Shown: positions 9,601 through 22,925 of the stretch, one piece after another | Numbering within the stretch: the stretch's first letter is position 1 | Layout: each line of letters starts with the position of its first letter | From: Manduca sexta | Lineage: Eukaryota > Arthropoda > Insecta > Lepidoptera > Sphingidae | Assembly: GCF_014839805.1 (NCBI RefSeq) | Contig: NC_051140.1 | Location: 16,451,826-16,515,825, forward strand | Length of the DNA stretch: 64,000 nucleotides | Direction of reading: 5' to 3' | The notes under the pieces: model-generated | Database searches by the model: none | What the model was told of the DNA's origin: nothing | The model's input: only the letters and a program-made list of their open reading frames with translations | Translations under genes and position numbers: made by a program

Positions 9601-12369
9601 AATTGGAAATGTCCTTGGAGTATGCATAAGAAGTGACACTTACAATAATTGAAACATTTTGTCAGTAGGGATACCCAGTGAAAATTGAGAGATTTAATGT
9701 AATTTTTGAATTAAAAATCCTTAAGGTGATGTTTCCTTTACCTAAGAGGAATATAATATCCAAAGAAATTGGGTTACTATTTCATAGTTAAAGTTTTGTA
9801 ATATATTAATTAATTAAATGCATCTGATTTTGTTAATGTTTATTTTGTATTTATTTATCAAAAATCAGAACATTATAATTTAAGAATGCCAAATGAAAAA
9901 ACAACAGTTAAAATGCGCCCTCACGGAAGCATATTTAATTCCTGCTATTGTGTAACATGAATATTTATTTTTTATATAACACAAGTCTTTCTCCAAATTA
10001 CATTTTAGAGACCAGTACCGTAAAAATCTCCGAAGCGACTTTTTGAAATGTAAAACACGCTTTTTAAAACGTTCTCTTCCCTAATTCACTGATGAGGACA
10101 CTGGTGCTCCAATTTGGTAGCAACCTGCCTTCGCAAAGAGCTTTCAAATATAATTTCACGGCTCTCAAAATTTACTGAGTTGGCAAACGCTTGAGTGCTA
10201 CGATTAGTCAAAAGACTCTTACTTAAAATGCGAGATATCTGGTAATGTCTTTGTTAATTTCCAGTTTATCCTACGAATACTAATAGCTGTTGAAGGAATA
10301 ATTTTGGCCAGTTTGTATCGATTTTTTATATAGAGAACGAACGTGCTTTACGATTTAATTTATTTTAAAATATCACACTTTCAACGGAACTTAGTTTCAT
10401 ATTGTAAAATTGTTTGAATAGTTTATTTGTAGAATTTGTAAGGCTATCTAGACACATGCCAAGAATTAGTTTAGGGCCGGGGAATTGTTTCTAAGTGCTC
10501 CTGTTGGTGTTCGTTTCACAAAGCACACGTTACACGTCATTAATTCCAAGAGAAATGTTGGCTGAACTATACCGTTTGGGGTGGATACCAAGTTCAGAAG
10601 ATTCTTTAAGTTTCAGAACTCATTCAGCTTTAGCTTGAAATCGATATGAGGTAGAATTTAAGTAAAATGTGGATGTATTTTTTAGCTTTGGGCTGTTCTC
10701 AAATTAGTATAGACATGACTAGTATGTTTACTTGGAGATTGAATTTTGTGCGGACTAAAGGTCGAAAATCTAGACAGATCCGGATTAATGGTTACCCTGC
10801 CTGTGAGTTATGTTCTAGCGCCCACGGTCAAGGAATACAAGCTTGTCGGCATGTTATGTAATAAATGAAGAGCGATTTTAAAGCAAGGCGCTAGGTCAAG
10901 GATTTTGATAATGCTTTTGTTATGTCTGAGCTCCGTCTGGCGGTAGTTGCGGATTCATTTTGATATCATTAATCCTTGTAGCTTTCGATCATGAGTACTA
11001 TTAGATATTTTAGATGTTATTTTTGGAAATTTAGGCGCAGTAGGGTTACAATATTTGCTTAAGGCGATACCTCAAGGTCCATTTTCATACATTTTGTTTC
11101 ACCTTTAATCTGGGTAACTAAACAAGTATTGGCAAGTAAAGAAAATTTCGTCATATTAAATTTTAAAAGCAGAAATATCCATGATTATTAATTATTTTTA
11201 CGTTTTTCTTTCAACTGCGAGAACTAATCACTAACTAGACGTGAATTTAAATTCTTACCTTAATAAGTGTACAGGAGAGTGGTGTCTTTTGTCATTTATA
11301 GCCGTTTTGAATATACAACCCAATGTAAATCTTCAATTTGATTCCGAGAATGAACTAATCAAATAACTTATTTGTAAGCATGTCAAAACAACTTTGTTCT
11401 AGTTGGTTTTGTGATAGAAAGCTATTGGGATCGTTTATTGAAAATGGCGGATTGGCGAAATATAATCCTGATTCCAAAATCAATTTCCAAATTTAAAATT
11501 TACAGAAAGGGCTGCAATAGTAAATGTACGCTACTTTAACCTAGGGGTGGAGAATTTATTTATTTTATTTGGGCAACCAACAAAATAAACACCATACATA
11601 TTTATTTACTACATAACACAATAAGTAATTACTGCAGTGCTGTTATAGTTACAGGCTGTTGCCGAATGAATATATTACGTAACATTAAACAAATTAACTA
11701 TAATTGTTAATAAACTACTACGTTTTACTCTTGAATATTTAATTCCAAATCAGTGTCGTTTTATCTATAAAACTTGCGTAATTTCAGTAAAATATGATTA
11801 GGTTCATTAATTTCAAAGTGTGCTCGCACGAAATTTGTCAGGGCTTAGAAAAAAATCCGCCGCGACAGTCGATTTCTTTTATATTTAGCGGTACGTAAAT
11901 AGAACTTTCGTAATCTAAAGTCAAATATTATTCCGGGACACAGAGCAGATAAAATCGCTACACTAAACTTGTGAATTTACAGCGTGAACAAACTGTTTGA
12001 TGTATAGGTGATTATGGCGTAATATTTATAGTAGTTTATTTATATTATGTCGATAACTTTATTTATATTGCTATCGTGTTGATGTATAACTAATATCGAT
12101 GTGTTTAGTTTGTTATGTGAAAGTGAATCTTGTGTGGATGACCTTAAATATGTTATCGTGTGATCTCATCGGTCAATAATAACGCTTTACGACTAAGGTC
12201 AGGGTTGTTAGGTATAATTATGTGTCATTTCAGCAGTGGTGAATATCATCAGGGTAGTGTATAATTTGTTGGATGTTCTGATGTAATGTAAACAAACATT
12301 TCACTTTTGTTTAAACGAATAAAATTTACCAAATTTAAATTAAAACGGCTGTTCCATATATTATACAAG
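6603..12369. other. Long non-coding stretch
   Basis: No recognised gene or repeat in about 5.8 kb. Points of note: an ATG-started frame of 140 codons at 6724-7146 (listed separately) and a GC-richer block at 9460-9615 with overlapping GATA motifs (GATAAGATAA at 9477-9486). Everything else is AT-rich DNA with only short open frames. Confidence 0.5.
6724..7146 (+). other. 140-codon open frame, coding status doubtful
   Basis: An ATG-started frame of 140 codons. The conceptual product has a basic cluster (RIKRRKRRF, residues ~33-41) and a hydrophobic stretch (VIIISIVLYIIAFV, residues ~85-98). I do not recognise it, and see no promoter, convincing splice sites or polyadenylation signal tied to it. 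In DNA this AT-rich, one frame of this size in 64 kb is not surprising. The GC-richer start (6750-6870) could equally be a conserved regulatory block. Confidence 0.12.
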
Positions 12370-12530
12370 CTTCTGCTCGCGGTTCTCGCGCGTGAGTGTT
12401 TTTCTGGAATAAAAGTCCCGCTATATGTTTTCCTAGGATAAAAAGTAGCCTATGTCCTTCCAATCTCAAAGTATATGAATACCAAATTTCATTTAAATCC
12501 TGACTATGTTGAAAGCCGTTGGTTTTGAGA
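12370..12530 (+). repeat. RTE-like short repeat, copy 2 (diverged)
   Basis: Contains CTTCTGCTCGCGGTTCTCGCGCGTG, then GGATAAAAAGTAGCCTATGTCCTTCC (12437-12462) and ACCAAATTTCATTTAAAT, which match the order of blocks in the well-known lepidopteran RTE-like tail. The terminal TAATATTAG part is missing or decayed. Confidence 0.65.
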
Positions 12531-13204
12531 ATAATTGATTTTCAGTTCCCAATTAGTCCTTCATTTCTAGTTGAATGGTTTTACCCTAAAGTTCATTGAT
12601 TTACATTTAATTTGTTACTTTTCTTTTCGGAAGTGTTTGTATTTTCGAAGTAAACGTTACTTTCTGTGAACCGTAAAAAATGTTCAGAATAAAACCGCAA
12701 AATTATAATGTTAATGTTAGCCTCATATATGACGTTTCAGATTTTGTATTCAAGATTTTATTTTGCGTACAAAAAAGTTGACTAACCTTCAACAGCTAAC
12801 CGAAATAAATAGCCCTGCGTAAACAAAAACTGATTAAGATTAATGCTGTGTCTACTATTTTAGCGATTATGAGGGTTACAAAATAGCATATTATTTCACA
12901 GGTGAAAGTTTTATTTTGTTCGGTAAAGTTATTATTAGATAATATTTTGTGTATACATATTTAAATTTAAAGCAGTATTTTTTGTAGTATCACATGCTGG
13001 TTGAAGTTTTAAGTATTTCGAATTGTTTATTTACTATAGTCACGATCGCATATACGGTCCTCGACTTAATTACTGAGACATACATACGGTCCTAATATGG
13101 TCACTAAGGCGCAAAACAACTAATTTAGTTCCGAAAATTTATGACATCCAATCAGTAAATACGGGTATGTGTGTGTAATCTTATTTCTGATTGTGTGTGT
13201 ATAC
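12531..13204. other. Non-coding stretch
   Basis: AT-rich, no gene or repeat recognised. TTATTTCACAG followed by GTGAAA at 12891-12906 weakly resembles a joined acceptor/donor, but the pyrimidine tract is poor. Confidence 0.4.
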
Positions 13205-13440
13205 ACACTCACGCTTTTTATCCCCAAAGGGATTAGTAGAGGCTCAACTGGTGCACCCACTTTTCGCAGGGCGTATTCAGTCTCATGATGTGAGTGGGGC
13301 GGCCTGTCGCCATATGGGGCTCCAATTTTAAACTCTGAGCTGATACTGAGAAAACAATCCAATATCACTGCCCGACCCCTGATCGAACCCGAGACCTCAA
13401 CACTGCAGTAGCACCGTAATACAACTACGCCACAGTACAG
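13205..13440 (-). repeat. tRNA-derived SINE family B, minus strand
   Basis: On the minus strand the copy starts with a tRNA-like head: GGCGTAGTTGTATTACGG (box A) and GGTTCGATCAGGGGTCGGG (decayed box B). The body blocks TCAGCTCAGAGTTTAAAATTGG, GGCGACAGGCCGCC, CGAAAAGTGGGTGCACC and CTTTGGGGATAAAAAGCGTGA follow. The 115-codon minus-strand frame over it (13120-13467) is an accident of the repeat. No clear target-site duplication was found, so it is probably old. Confidence 0.8.
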
Positions 13441-16400
13441 ATCTATGCCATGGCAGCACATTGACAACCTAGTTTTAATATTGTACAGATACTAATACAT
13501 CATGATGTGCTCATCACCCACAAGATTAATAATTTGGTTATTAATCCACGTAATTTCCCGGTTTATGAGTCGTAACACCGTGTAATATTTTGCACGTTTG
13601 TAGTCGCTTACTTGTCTAGTTTATCGCTCATCTGCCATTGCTGAGATATATTAACTTATCCCTACAAAAAGCTGTTATGCGCACTGGTATGTCACGCATC
13701 ATTCGTACCTATCACATATTCATCTACCAGTTTTTCACCTACATCCGCTTTCTTGCGCCCGTGACACTCCAATTGCGATGTGTGTTCGCGCCGTTTATTC
13801 AATTATGGTGGGTAAATATGGGGTATCGGTTCCACTGTACATACATTAATGTCTAGAGATTAGTCGTGATTGTCGGATATTTGTTTCTATTTGTGTGTGA
13901 TTCCAAATCAAATACAGGAATTTATGTGTATGTTTTAGGAACGTAATTAATATTGGATCATTGGTGTGATAGTAGTGGACCTGCATAAATTAATAGGAGA
14001 GGAAATATCCTTAACATGAATTCTTAATGCATTAATCAAAAACTTGAAATAATAAATGAGCATACTTAATTATTTGGTATATTATTCAGTGTAGTACTAC
14101 ATTCTTAATGTGGATTATTATCGATATTTCATAATCCATTATGAACACTATTATCTTGATAATAGATTGCGATTTGGAGCCAACTTTACCATTAAAATAA
14201 TCCAGACGATGACTACGACAAATAGTCGTGGTTTTTGGCAAAAATGAAGTCGAAGTTACTTAAAAGACAATTTTCGCTTCTTTAGTAGAGATGATTTATC
14301 ATTAATTTGTTATAAGTTGTACCGACTTTGATACAACGCTTTCCTCTGATTTATAACTGTTCGATTTCAAGCACTGGGCGCTTTTAAAGAAAAATCGTGG
14401 CTTCACTTGATAAATGTTTCTTTAGCTAAGTCTAATAATTGCGATAATTATTTTACACAGTAAATTTACATTTAACCACGCGAAATTACAACGTAATTAA
14501 ATTAAGCTTATGATTTATTCTTTGATTAAGGAGTTGGATAGAAGCTGCCATTATTAATCAGAAAAATATATAATTTTACCTTAAATATAGACTTTTGAAT
14601 TGTCAAAAATAAAGTTATTCGACTGTATTCGACAGTTGTGGCTTGGCGGCGAGTCGTACGGACTATCGTCCTAGCCCGCTGTCATACAACTGTCATTAAA
14701 CGAACTTCAGCGCGGATTAGTTTGTCCGCTGTTCAAAGCCATTCTCACCACTGGTCGGTCTATCAAGATGTTACAGATAGCTGGCGGAGTGTTGGCTGGA
14801 ATAAGCAGTGTGATTAGTGTAGAATAGTTTTGCTTTGTGAAATACCGATTGCCTTTCATAAAGTATGTTTTGGTTTTGATTGCGAATTTACTTTGTTAGA
14901 TAGGAGCAAATGTGATATATTTATTATTTTAAGTAGTTTTGATTGCCAATTCGCACGCCTGTAAACTCTTTTATATTTAGGCCCCAGATTTCACTCTTTT
15001 TTGATCTTTATATTGCCTCTATGTTACACCAGAACTTCTACATTTCTTATAAGTCAACTGAGCGATTTACTTGTTAGCTTCCAACAAACACAAATATTTT
15101 AATAGGATTATCTCTGAAGAAAAATAAACATTTCAACCGTGAGTAACGTATGACTCACATTCTCATAATTACTTTAAATACTACGCTCTATTGTTGGCTC
15201 GGGAATCATTATTGGGTTGAAATATCAACGGCGACGAATGAGGAGACCAGAATAAACCCATAGTGAAAATGAATCGAATATTTTGCAGGCTTTTCCCTTG
15301 TCACAATTGCCAGTGATTTTTCCTCCGCTGTGAGCAATATTAATGATGCTCTTTGCTTTTCTGACGACACTGAATGAGAGGATATTGTTTGTTCAGTACT
15401 CTTATTTTCTTTAGTATTTGTTTTTTATGCCGTTGCGGATAGGGTTCCTTTTTTATTGAAATTACGTTTTCCAGATAATGCCTTAAAATCATCGGGGTAT
15501 GAGTTTTCGAAGATAAAATTCAGACAATATAAATATTCGGTTTTTATATTTCAAATTTTTTTAATAGATGATGCTTCTGTGTTGAAATGGTAAATAAAAA
15601 TTTTGTATGCTGTGTGGTGGTTCATGGATGTAAGTGCAAACCACTCCCTTAACAAGAGACAGGAAGACAAACTACTTGTAATTTATATGGGCGGCGAGTT
15701 CATTGCGGTCACAGGCTGACTTATTTACAACTAGGCATGATGTGAGATTGTTCAGTGAACAAAAGGCAGCTTAGAGAATAATAAATAATCTGAAGGTATT
15801 ATTTGATTTATAAATGAGTGGGTGGGAATGGGCCACATCGAAGTTGCAGTGATATATCCTAATGCCTAACATAAATAAGATTAAAAATGGCAACTAGATT
15901 ACTTCATTTATTACCGTAAACGCTGCATTTGTGAGAGACCTACGCTCTGCCCATGCAGTGATCTGTACTTTACAACTGTAACTTCTGTTGGTGTTGCTAT
16001 TATTTTAGACACAGGCGTGGCGTATAACTATTAGTCAGTGATTTGATCGTCTCGTAGATTGCTCTAACAAAAAAATATATTAAAGTCTTATATTTATAAC
16101 TTGTATACGTGAAGGAAAAACGAAGCAATTTGATGTTAAAAAAGAGTAATTTAAAGCTTAGTTTTTTCGTTTCATGCTAGAGAAAAATATGCAATGACAA
16201 TTTTTAAACATGGCTCTCATGAATGCATAACTTAAGTTTAGGACATAATTATACGGTTTATTAAAAATAACTCGTAAATTGCGGGGTACGGGCATATTTT
16301 AACGTACATTTGCTAGATTATTAAAATTCTCCCGTAGTGAATCTTCATGTTGCCGCATAATGTTACCTTTCCGTATGTTTTTAGATGCAAATCAAAACCG

Positions 16401-18095
16401 GGGGTGTATTTCTGGTATTTTTTCACCTTCTTTGGTTTATTCGTTTGGAAAACATAAAAATATTACGTGTAGTTTGCATCCGTTTTTTTATTATTTAAAT
16501 ATGAAAATAATAATACTCTTTTTTACGTTAGTATAAGTGGGTATAGATTTTTGATAAAGTGGCTTATTTCTACATTAATTTTGTAGACTGGGTTTCAAAA
16601 TCGTAATCTAATGGAATTCCCTCACGGATGTATAAATAATAATAATAATATTACTCGACTGATTCTAGTAAAAAAAATCGGTCTTCATTTATATATTTTT
16701 AAAATAAAATAGCGAGACGGAGAGGTCATTTGCTTGATGAAATGGCTATCCATAAACAGTGAAAACGTCACCCACAATTTTGAATACTAAGAAAATATTT
16801 CATGCAATTTTATATAGAATGCTTGAATAAAGTATTTCTATTAGTATCTCTAACATTTTAGAGACTGTTAAATCTTTGACTCACTAATTGAATTATTGAT
16901 TTAATGCACGAATTTAGATTTAATGATTTTATAACTTCGGAAAAGTTAGACATATTTTTTCTTCACTGTTATTATAAAAATAAACTAATAATAAACTTAA
17001 GTAACTAGACAATAACGTAGGTATTAAACATAAAAGTGCAGATCAATTATCCAACTCTACCTCGGGATTTAGATAAAAAGCTACCACGTTCCTAAATAAA
17101 CATTAGTATCCAACAGGTAAAAACCTTTCATTTATTCCCAGCGGAGTGTGAAACAAAATTTAACAGGGAACAGCGCTCGCTCTCCCCTCCAGACTAAGCA
17201 ACTGTGACTTTAGGAGTGCTGAACATTTTCCGGGTCAAAAACATTACATTTAAACAAAGAGGATGATGGCATTTTTGATAAGGTATTTCCTTAAAATGCT
17301 GTTCTTCCTGAATGCTGTGTGAATTTCTACTTTCAGTATATAATTTAACGTACATTTTGCGTCGGGGCGTTACTTGTTTGGGTTGTCTTAATTTTTATTA
17401 TGAAACATTTGGTTGAAGAAAAACACTTTCCCGGTAATAAGTAGTGTTGCAAGTTAATTTGTAAGTAGTCGAGTTGAACATGTGATTACACTCATTACAC
17501 CAATTTATGCGACTTAAAATAGATACTATTATGTGCTTGCGATAACCACAGTTTGTGAAACATACGAGAAATGTTTAACGCATTTATTTCGTTTCGTAAA
17601 CATATTTTATGTAGGTTGTTTTGATCCTTCTTACAAGAATATTCTATTTTATTCACTTCTATTTTTTTTATCACGAAAGACGGAATATCTGAACATTTTG
17701 AATACAATAAAAACAAATACACGTCACGGATGTTCGAAGTAAGCGATAAAACTTATATCTATTCTAAGAATTTCAAGTCCCTATTCTTATTGCAGTATAA
17801 ACTACATACCGAATTGCATTATATTTATGTGGTTTTATTAATTATTTTCCTTTTTTAAAATCTAAATTTCTTTTACAACAGTGCGTCTAAAAACCGTGAG
17901 AAGTTTTAAATTGGAACGTCCAATGGGTTTACATCTTTTAAGTAGACAATGTATACATTATATAAGAATATAGTGTTTTGATTTAATTATTTTTATCATT
18001 ACATATTACTGCAAGACATTACATATTGATAAAAGGAAAACAAATTATAATTAACAGTTATCAAGACCGATCAAAATAATAAAAAAAAAACGAAG
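13441..18095. other. Long non-coding stretch
   Basis: No recognised gene or repeat over about 4.6 kb. A GC-richer block at 14630-14830 with an inverted repeat is described in the findings. A short AAT microsatellite lies at 16632-16650. The overlapping plus and minus frames near 17495-17742 show no motif and look like chance. Confidence 0.45.
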
Positions 18096-18225
18096 ACATA
18101 TCACGCTTTCATCCTCGAAGGGGTAGACAGAGATACAACCGAGACATACAGTTTTTTCATTGTGACCATGGGATAGTGTTCATTTGTTCCGTCCCATGAT
18201 TATAGTGGCGAGTTTATCGCCATGT
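18096..18225 (-). repeat. SINE family B fragment
   Basis: The 3' body of family B, reading on the plus strand CATCCTCGAAGGGGTAGACAGAG and TCCGTCCCATGATTATAGTGGCGAGTTTATCGCCATGT, which are the reverse complements of the family's end blocks. The tRNA-like head is missing, so this is a truncated and diverged copy. Confidence 0.65.
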
Positions 18226-21200
18226 GTGAATAATAATATATTGCACCCTACTTACTCCCAAAGTATTACAACACGGAATATTCTGAAAACTATCGCTAGA
18301 ATTCGCAGTCAAAGACGATGAAATTCTCCGAAGGGTTGTTTAATAGTCTTAAACTTTAGTAACCACTTAATAACTGGTACTCGAGTGTAATGAAGTTAGA
18401 ACGAATTTTAATGTTTAATTAGTATTGTTAGATTATTTTAATATATAAAAACACTCACTGTTGCACAACACTCGACGGTTAAACATCGACTAAGGTTTCG
18501 TAGCCATTTTAATTAATTGAATATCCGTTCAATTATAACATGTTTTGTTACGAAATTGACAAATCCCTATCTCATTGAAATTCAAACGCACATGGCAATT
18601 GCTGTTGGCCAATGATTTTCTCTCGACACCAAGGTGTTCCACTGAGCGTTAATGGTAACCGGAACATTCGTACCCCTGAACTGTAGGCGCAAAGTTGCTT
18701 TCTTTGGAAATATAAAGCAAGGTAATTATGTATCGGTACGTGAAATTGAACTATTTAACGCAATAATTATAACGTATTATTATTAGAGTTAAATCATGGT
18801 TTATTACAGAGGGTTTGAGATACAGGTGAGAGTGAAAACTTGTAAAATGGATGAGTGCTTTAGCGTAAAATACGATGGGATCATTAAATGAATCCCGCGT
18901 GGTTTATGGCTCGTATAAAGTGAATAGCTAGGGGTTAGTGATGCAACTATGGTAGTCACGAATCTCAATTTCATGGATTAAGTTGAAATCTGCGAAAGAC
19001 TGCTCTGATGCCGCATTTTGTAAAGCTGGTTACAAATCTTGGAAATCTTAGTGAAATAAATTGTTACCCGTATTTTAAAACATTTTAGGACACTGACGAA
19101 AAATACTGTCTATTTATCTTTAGATTGTGAGATCTTTGGGAATTATCTAGAAATTTTGGTATGTCTTTCCAAGATGATTTGTTACGTGAGACATAACTAG
19201 GGATAACAAAGACACCTAGTAAGCCTATAACACGGTTTAAGCCACTTTTGTGTGACATTCGGCCGATATATACTTTTACTTTTAATGCAATGTTTTACAC
19301 CAACAGTGTTGCCAAACATAATATATTGCTACACGCGTTTCGAATCCCGCGTAATGAAGTCCGCCTTGACAGCAATGAGAACATTTATTGAAGTTTTATA
19401 TGCGCCATAATGTCGTTTTCCATTACGACATGTATTAGCTTGTTAATATCGCGTGCTTGCACAACTGGATGTGGCCGAGGTAAATTATTTAGAATAAGCG
19501 GCCTAAATTATAGAAAGTAGTTAATAAGGTCTGATTCAAGGTAATGGGAATGTATAATCAATATTAATAAATATGGCATTATTCTTATATGTTGATATCT
19601 TGATTTAGGTATCATTATTAGATGTATAGATAGTACTGTTATATTTATGAGTGTTATAATGGGAAAAAGAATACTATTGCTTTACAAATTTTCAAACTGC
19701 ATAAGTGCTGGTAATCGCGTATGCAGCAAAGCGTAGCAGCTGCTTTTGTGTATACAATATTTGACTGTAATAATTATTATCATTTCTAAATAACGACAAC
19801 GTGACATTGTAAAAAATGCAAAAATATCGGTGAATTAGTTGGAACTTGGAATTCTGCAAATTATACAAATACAAATTAGAACAATTATAATTAGTTGTGC
19901 AATTAGAAGCAAACATTTCAATTGATTATTATTTAAAATAGTTTTTTATTGCGGCAGATAGCTGGAAAAATGTCAAAAGAAAAAGATATTTTCAAATAAA
20001 CTGAGCATTATATGTAAGTCATACGTATATTATGTATAAAATAATAACTGTATAATATGATCGAACCAACTGTAACTTATCATCGTTTGCATCTAAGTTA
20101 TTAAAGTAAAAAATGAACCATAACGGAGACCAGGCGAAAAAAGATAAACACGATAAAAAATTACAAAAAATGAATGAGCATCGTCGTCACGCTTCTAATT
20201 AGTCTAATGCGGCATGAATTAGTACAAATTATTCTATTAGACGGACGGCGGTTATGCTTTGATTTGGTTCTTGGCAGTGGTCTGTCGTCTTCTACCGTTT
20301 TAAATGTCATTGATCTTCACTATATCCTGTCAGTTTTGATTGATATTTCTCAGACATGTAGCTATGGTGTATGCCTGACCTCCGGTTGTCAGTCGGTATT
20401 GAATGTGATTTTGAATAAATGAACGTCATTTTAAAAATCCCATGTCACCAAGTTTAAATAAATAATATTCTATCACAATATTATCGATTCTTGAAATAAA
20501 ATAAGTACTTGGAAATTCATTGAAACTGCCAGTTGTAGTGTCAAATGATTACTTTAATTTTTATTGATAGCTTTACAACGGTTTTAAAATACTTAGACGC
20601 TATTATGTTTAGTATTCACAGCAGTCGGGTTAGAAATGATTTAATTCTACACCATGACCTCGGGCATGCGTTGGTCTGCAACCTTGATTTTACCACCCCG
20701 TGGTTCTATAATTACTTAGAGCAGTAAACGTATACTGAAACAAGCTTAGAAAATAAGTCTTTTGAAGTTTAAAGCCGTATATCGTTTTAACATTATATTT
20801 TTATGCGGCTTTAAAAAGGAGGAGGTTCTCGATTCGCGTTTGTTTATTTATAACACTGATTAACAGCTTATGTGACATAATACGGCTGTTATCTATCTAG
20901 GTGGGTCGCCTTTATCGCGTAGAAGTTAATTTGGAATTTAAAGTTATCGGAACTATCAACACTCCCCGTTCGTAAGTATTGTATCTTATCTAACACAAAC
21001 AGCTGTTAAACCTGTTTGCTGTTATGTTTACATTACAATTTGTTTAAGATTCACACACTCCAGTTGAAGAGTGTGAAAGTATCGGCACTCGTATGCATAC
21101 AAAGGAACAATGTATTACTCTGTGTAGAAATTACTATAGCGGTTAATAATATATCGGTCGTGCGAGATGAAGAGGAAGCTTCGTTGCGGTAAAATTTTAA

Positions 21201-22810
21201 GTATATACAATGGTAAGGGTGGTTCTACGTGTAACTGTTATTGTAATGTATGTAATAATAGTCCATATGTATGTAATAATAGTCCATATGTATATAATAA
21301 TAATCGCGTCATACGAACGAACGAACGCGTGCCGGCTTTGTAATACAAGTTAATTACGTTGTAAATAAATGTAGCCTGGGTGAATAGTAAGCCGATTTTC
21401 GAAAGCTATAAAATTTTCGGCTTATATTTGATCTATTTTAATTTTAAGCGGATTTTTAACTTACAAAGAATGCATTTAATATCATACGTGACTTGAAAAA
21501 AAAAACATTTGTCAGTCTAAATAGGTCACCTTACTAAACAGCACGGTACTAAAGTATGATGGGATGTGGTGATATAGGACTGATAGCTGGCACCGGGACA
21601 TTTATTAAAAAAGTAATCGGCGTGTATTCTTTTATCTCGAGTGTTGTATAGCGAAACTTATCGATATATTCTCGCACAATCTCTATGAAAGGCAAGCCGC
21701 ATGCTTTTTATGGACGCTCCGATGACTTTATTGGATGAAAATAATTGAAAATAAAATCAAAAAGGTGTAGCATCAATAAATCAATCAGCCCGCATGATCC
21801 GTGTCGGTATTTTCGCACAAGTTCACAATCATGTCAAGATCATCTCGAAAACGGATTGCGCAAGGTTGACTTTTATTTTTGACTCTGATAATACGACACG
21901 CTGAGTCAGTCGTATTTCTGTTTATATTTTTCCTACACTGTTTCCTTGTTATGGTCTGATTTTACTAAATCAAGTGCTAAGTTACGATTAAATTGCAGCA
22001 GTTTTGAGATGATTTCAGTGAGCAATACTGTCAGGTAATCTGCAGTATGCTTCATTCGTAAGAGAATTATACAGATGTTTTCCTCAATTTGTTTTAACTA
22101 AAACGATGTCGTATTTTTCCTAACCGCTATTAATAGCGTTTGTACGTAAAGAATAAATATTTGTATGTCTGCATTCCACGTTTAGCATTTAGTTAATTTA
22201 AAACGCGAAGTTTACATAAACCCAACAGTTTTGAACCCACACTAACATACATATTAGCGGAAATAAAAAAGTTTTTAGTATAATACTTAGCAAGGGACAA
22301 TCATCTCTAGTTAATCGACCCTAATTTTGGACTCCATTCCGCTTATCATCAAGTGCAGCGAAATTATTATGCCATGCTCGTTTAAAAAAAACAATAGAAG
22401 TTTTGGAGAACCACACAACCATTTGTCATGAAGCGGAAAACTAACCCAAAGCCTCTTGTTTCATGGACGTTTCACAGAAGTTGTAAATATTTTTTTCATT
22501 TTGCATAGTTACAACATTTCTAAAGTCCAGCATTTCAATTGTAGAACAAATGTTTGAATAAAGTTTAACATATTTAGCGAAAGCGTGTTCCTTACAAGGT
22601 CGTTGTGAGATGTCGTGACTTGCCTTCAATAACTTCGATAATGGAATCTTCCTAGAATATGTTTGAATAGCCATTTGTGTGTATTATAACATGTTGTCTA
22701 TGTCACGATAGGTTTATTTTTAGTGCTTGAATATATGTATATTGAACATTTAAGGATTTATTTTGCATTTTTATTTATTTTAGCTAACAGTTAGATAGGT
22801 TTCAGATTTT
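18226..22810. other. Long non-coding stretch
   Basis: No recognised gene or interspersed repeat apart from the short tandem repeat at 21248-21306. Scattered frames of 60-82 codons (for example 20174-20422) show no motif. Confidence 0.45.
21248..21306. repeat. 21-bp tandem repeat, about 2.6 units
   Basis: Two identical 21-base units, GTATGTAATAATAGTCCATAT, at 21248-21268 and 21269-21289, followed by a partial diverged third unit. The two perfect units suggest a recent slippage duplication. Confidence 0.85.
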
Positions 22811-22925
22811 AGTCCACCACGCTGGCCTAGTGCGCGTTGGAAAAATTCACGTACTTTCGAAATGCTTATGGAGACTCGTCAGATTTTACAGCACTTTTAA
22901 GGGCATTCACTGATGTTTTTTTTTC
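22811..22925 (-). repeat. SINE family A fragment
   Basis: TTTAGTCCACCACGCTGGCCTAGTGCGCGTTGG is the reverse complement of the family A 3' body (CACTAGGCCAGCGTGGTGGACTAA). A diverged continuation runs through TTCGAAATGCTTATGGAGACTCGTCAGA. Both the tRNA-like head and the ATT tail are missing. Confidence 0.65.

Noticed and set aside
13120..13467. 115-codon minus-strand frame
   Set aside because: It runs through a SINE family B copy; the codons are the repeat's sequence.
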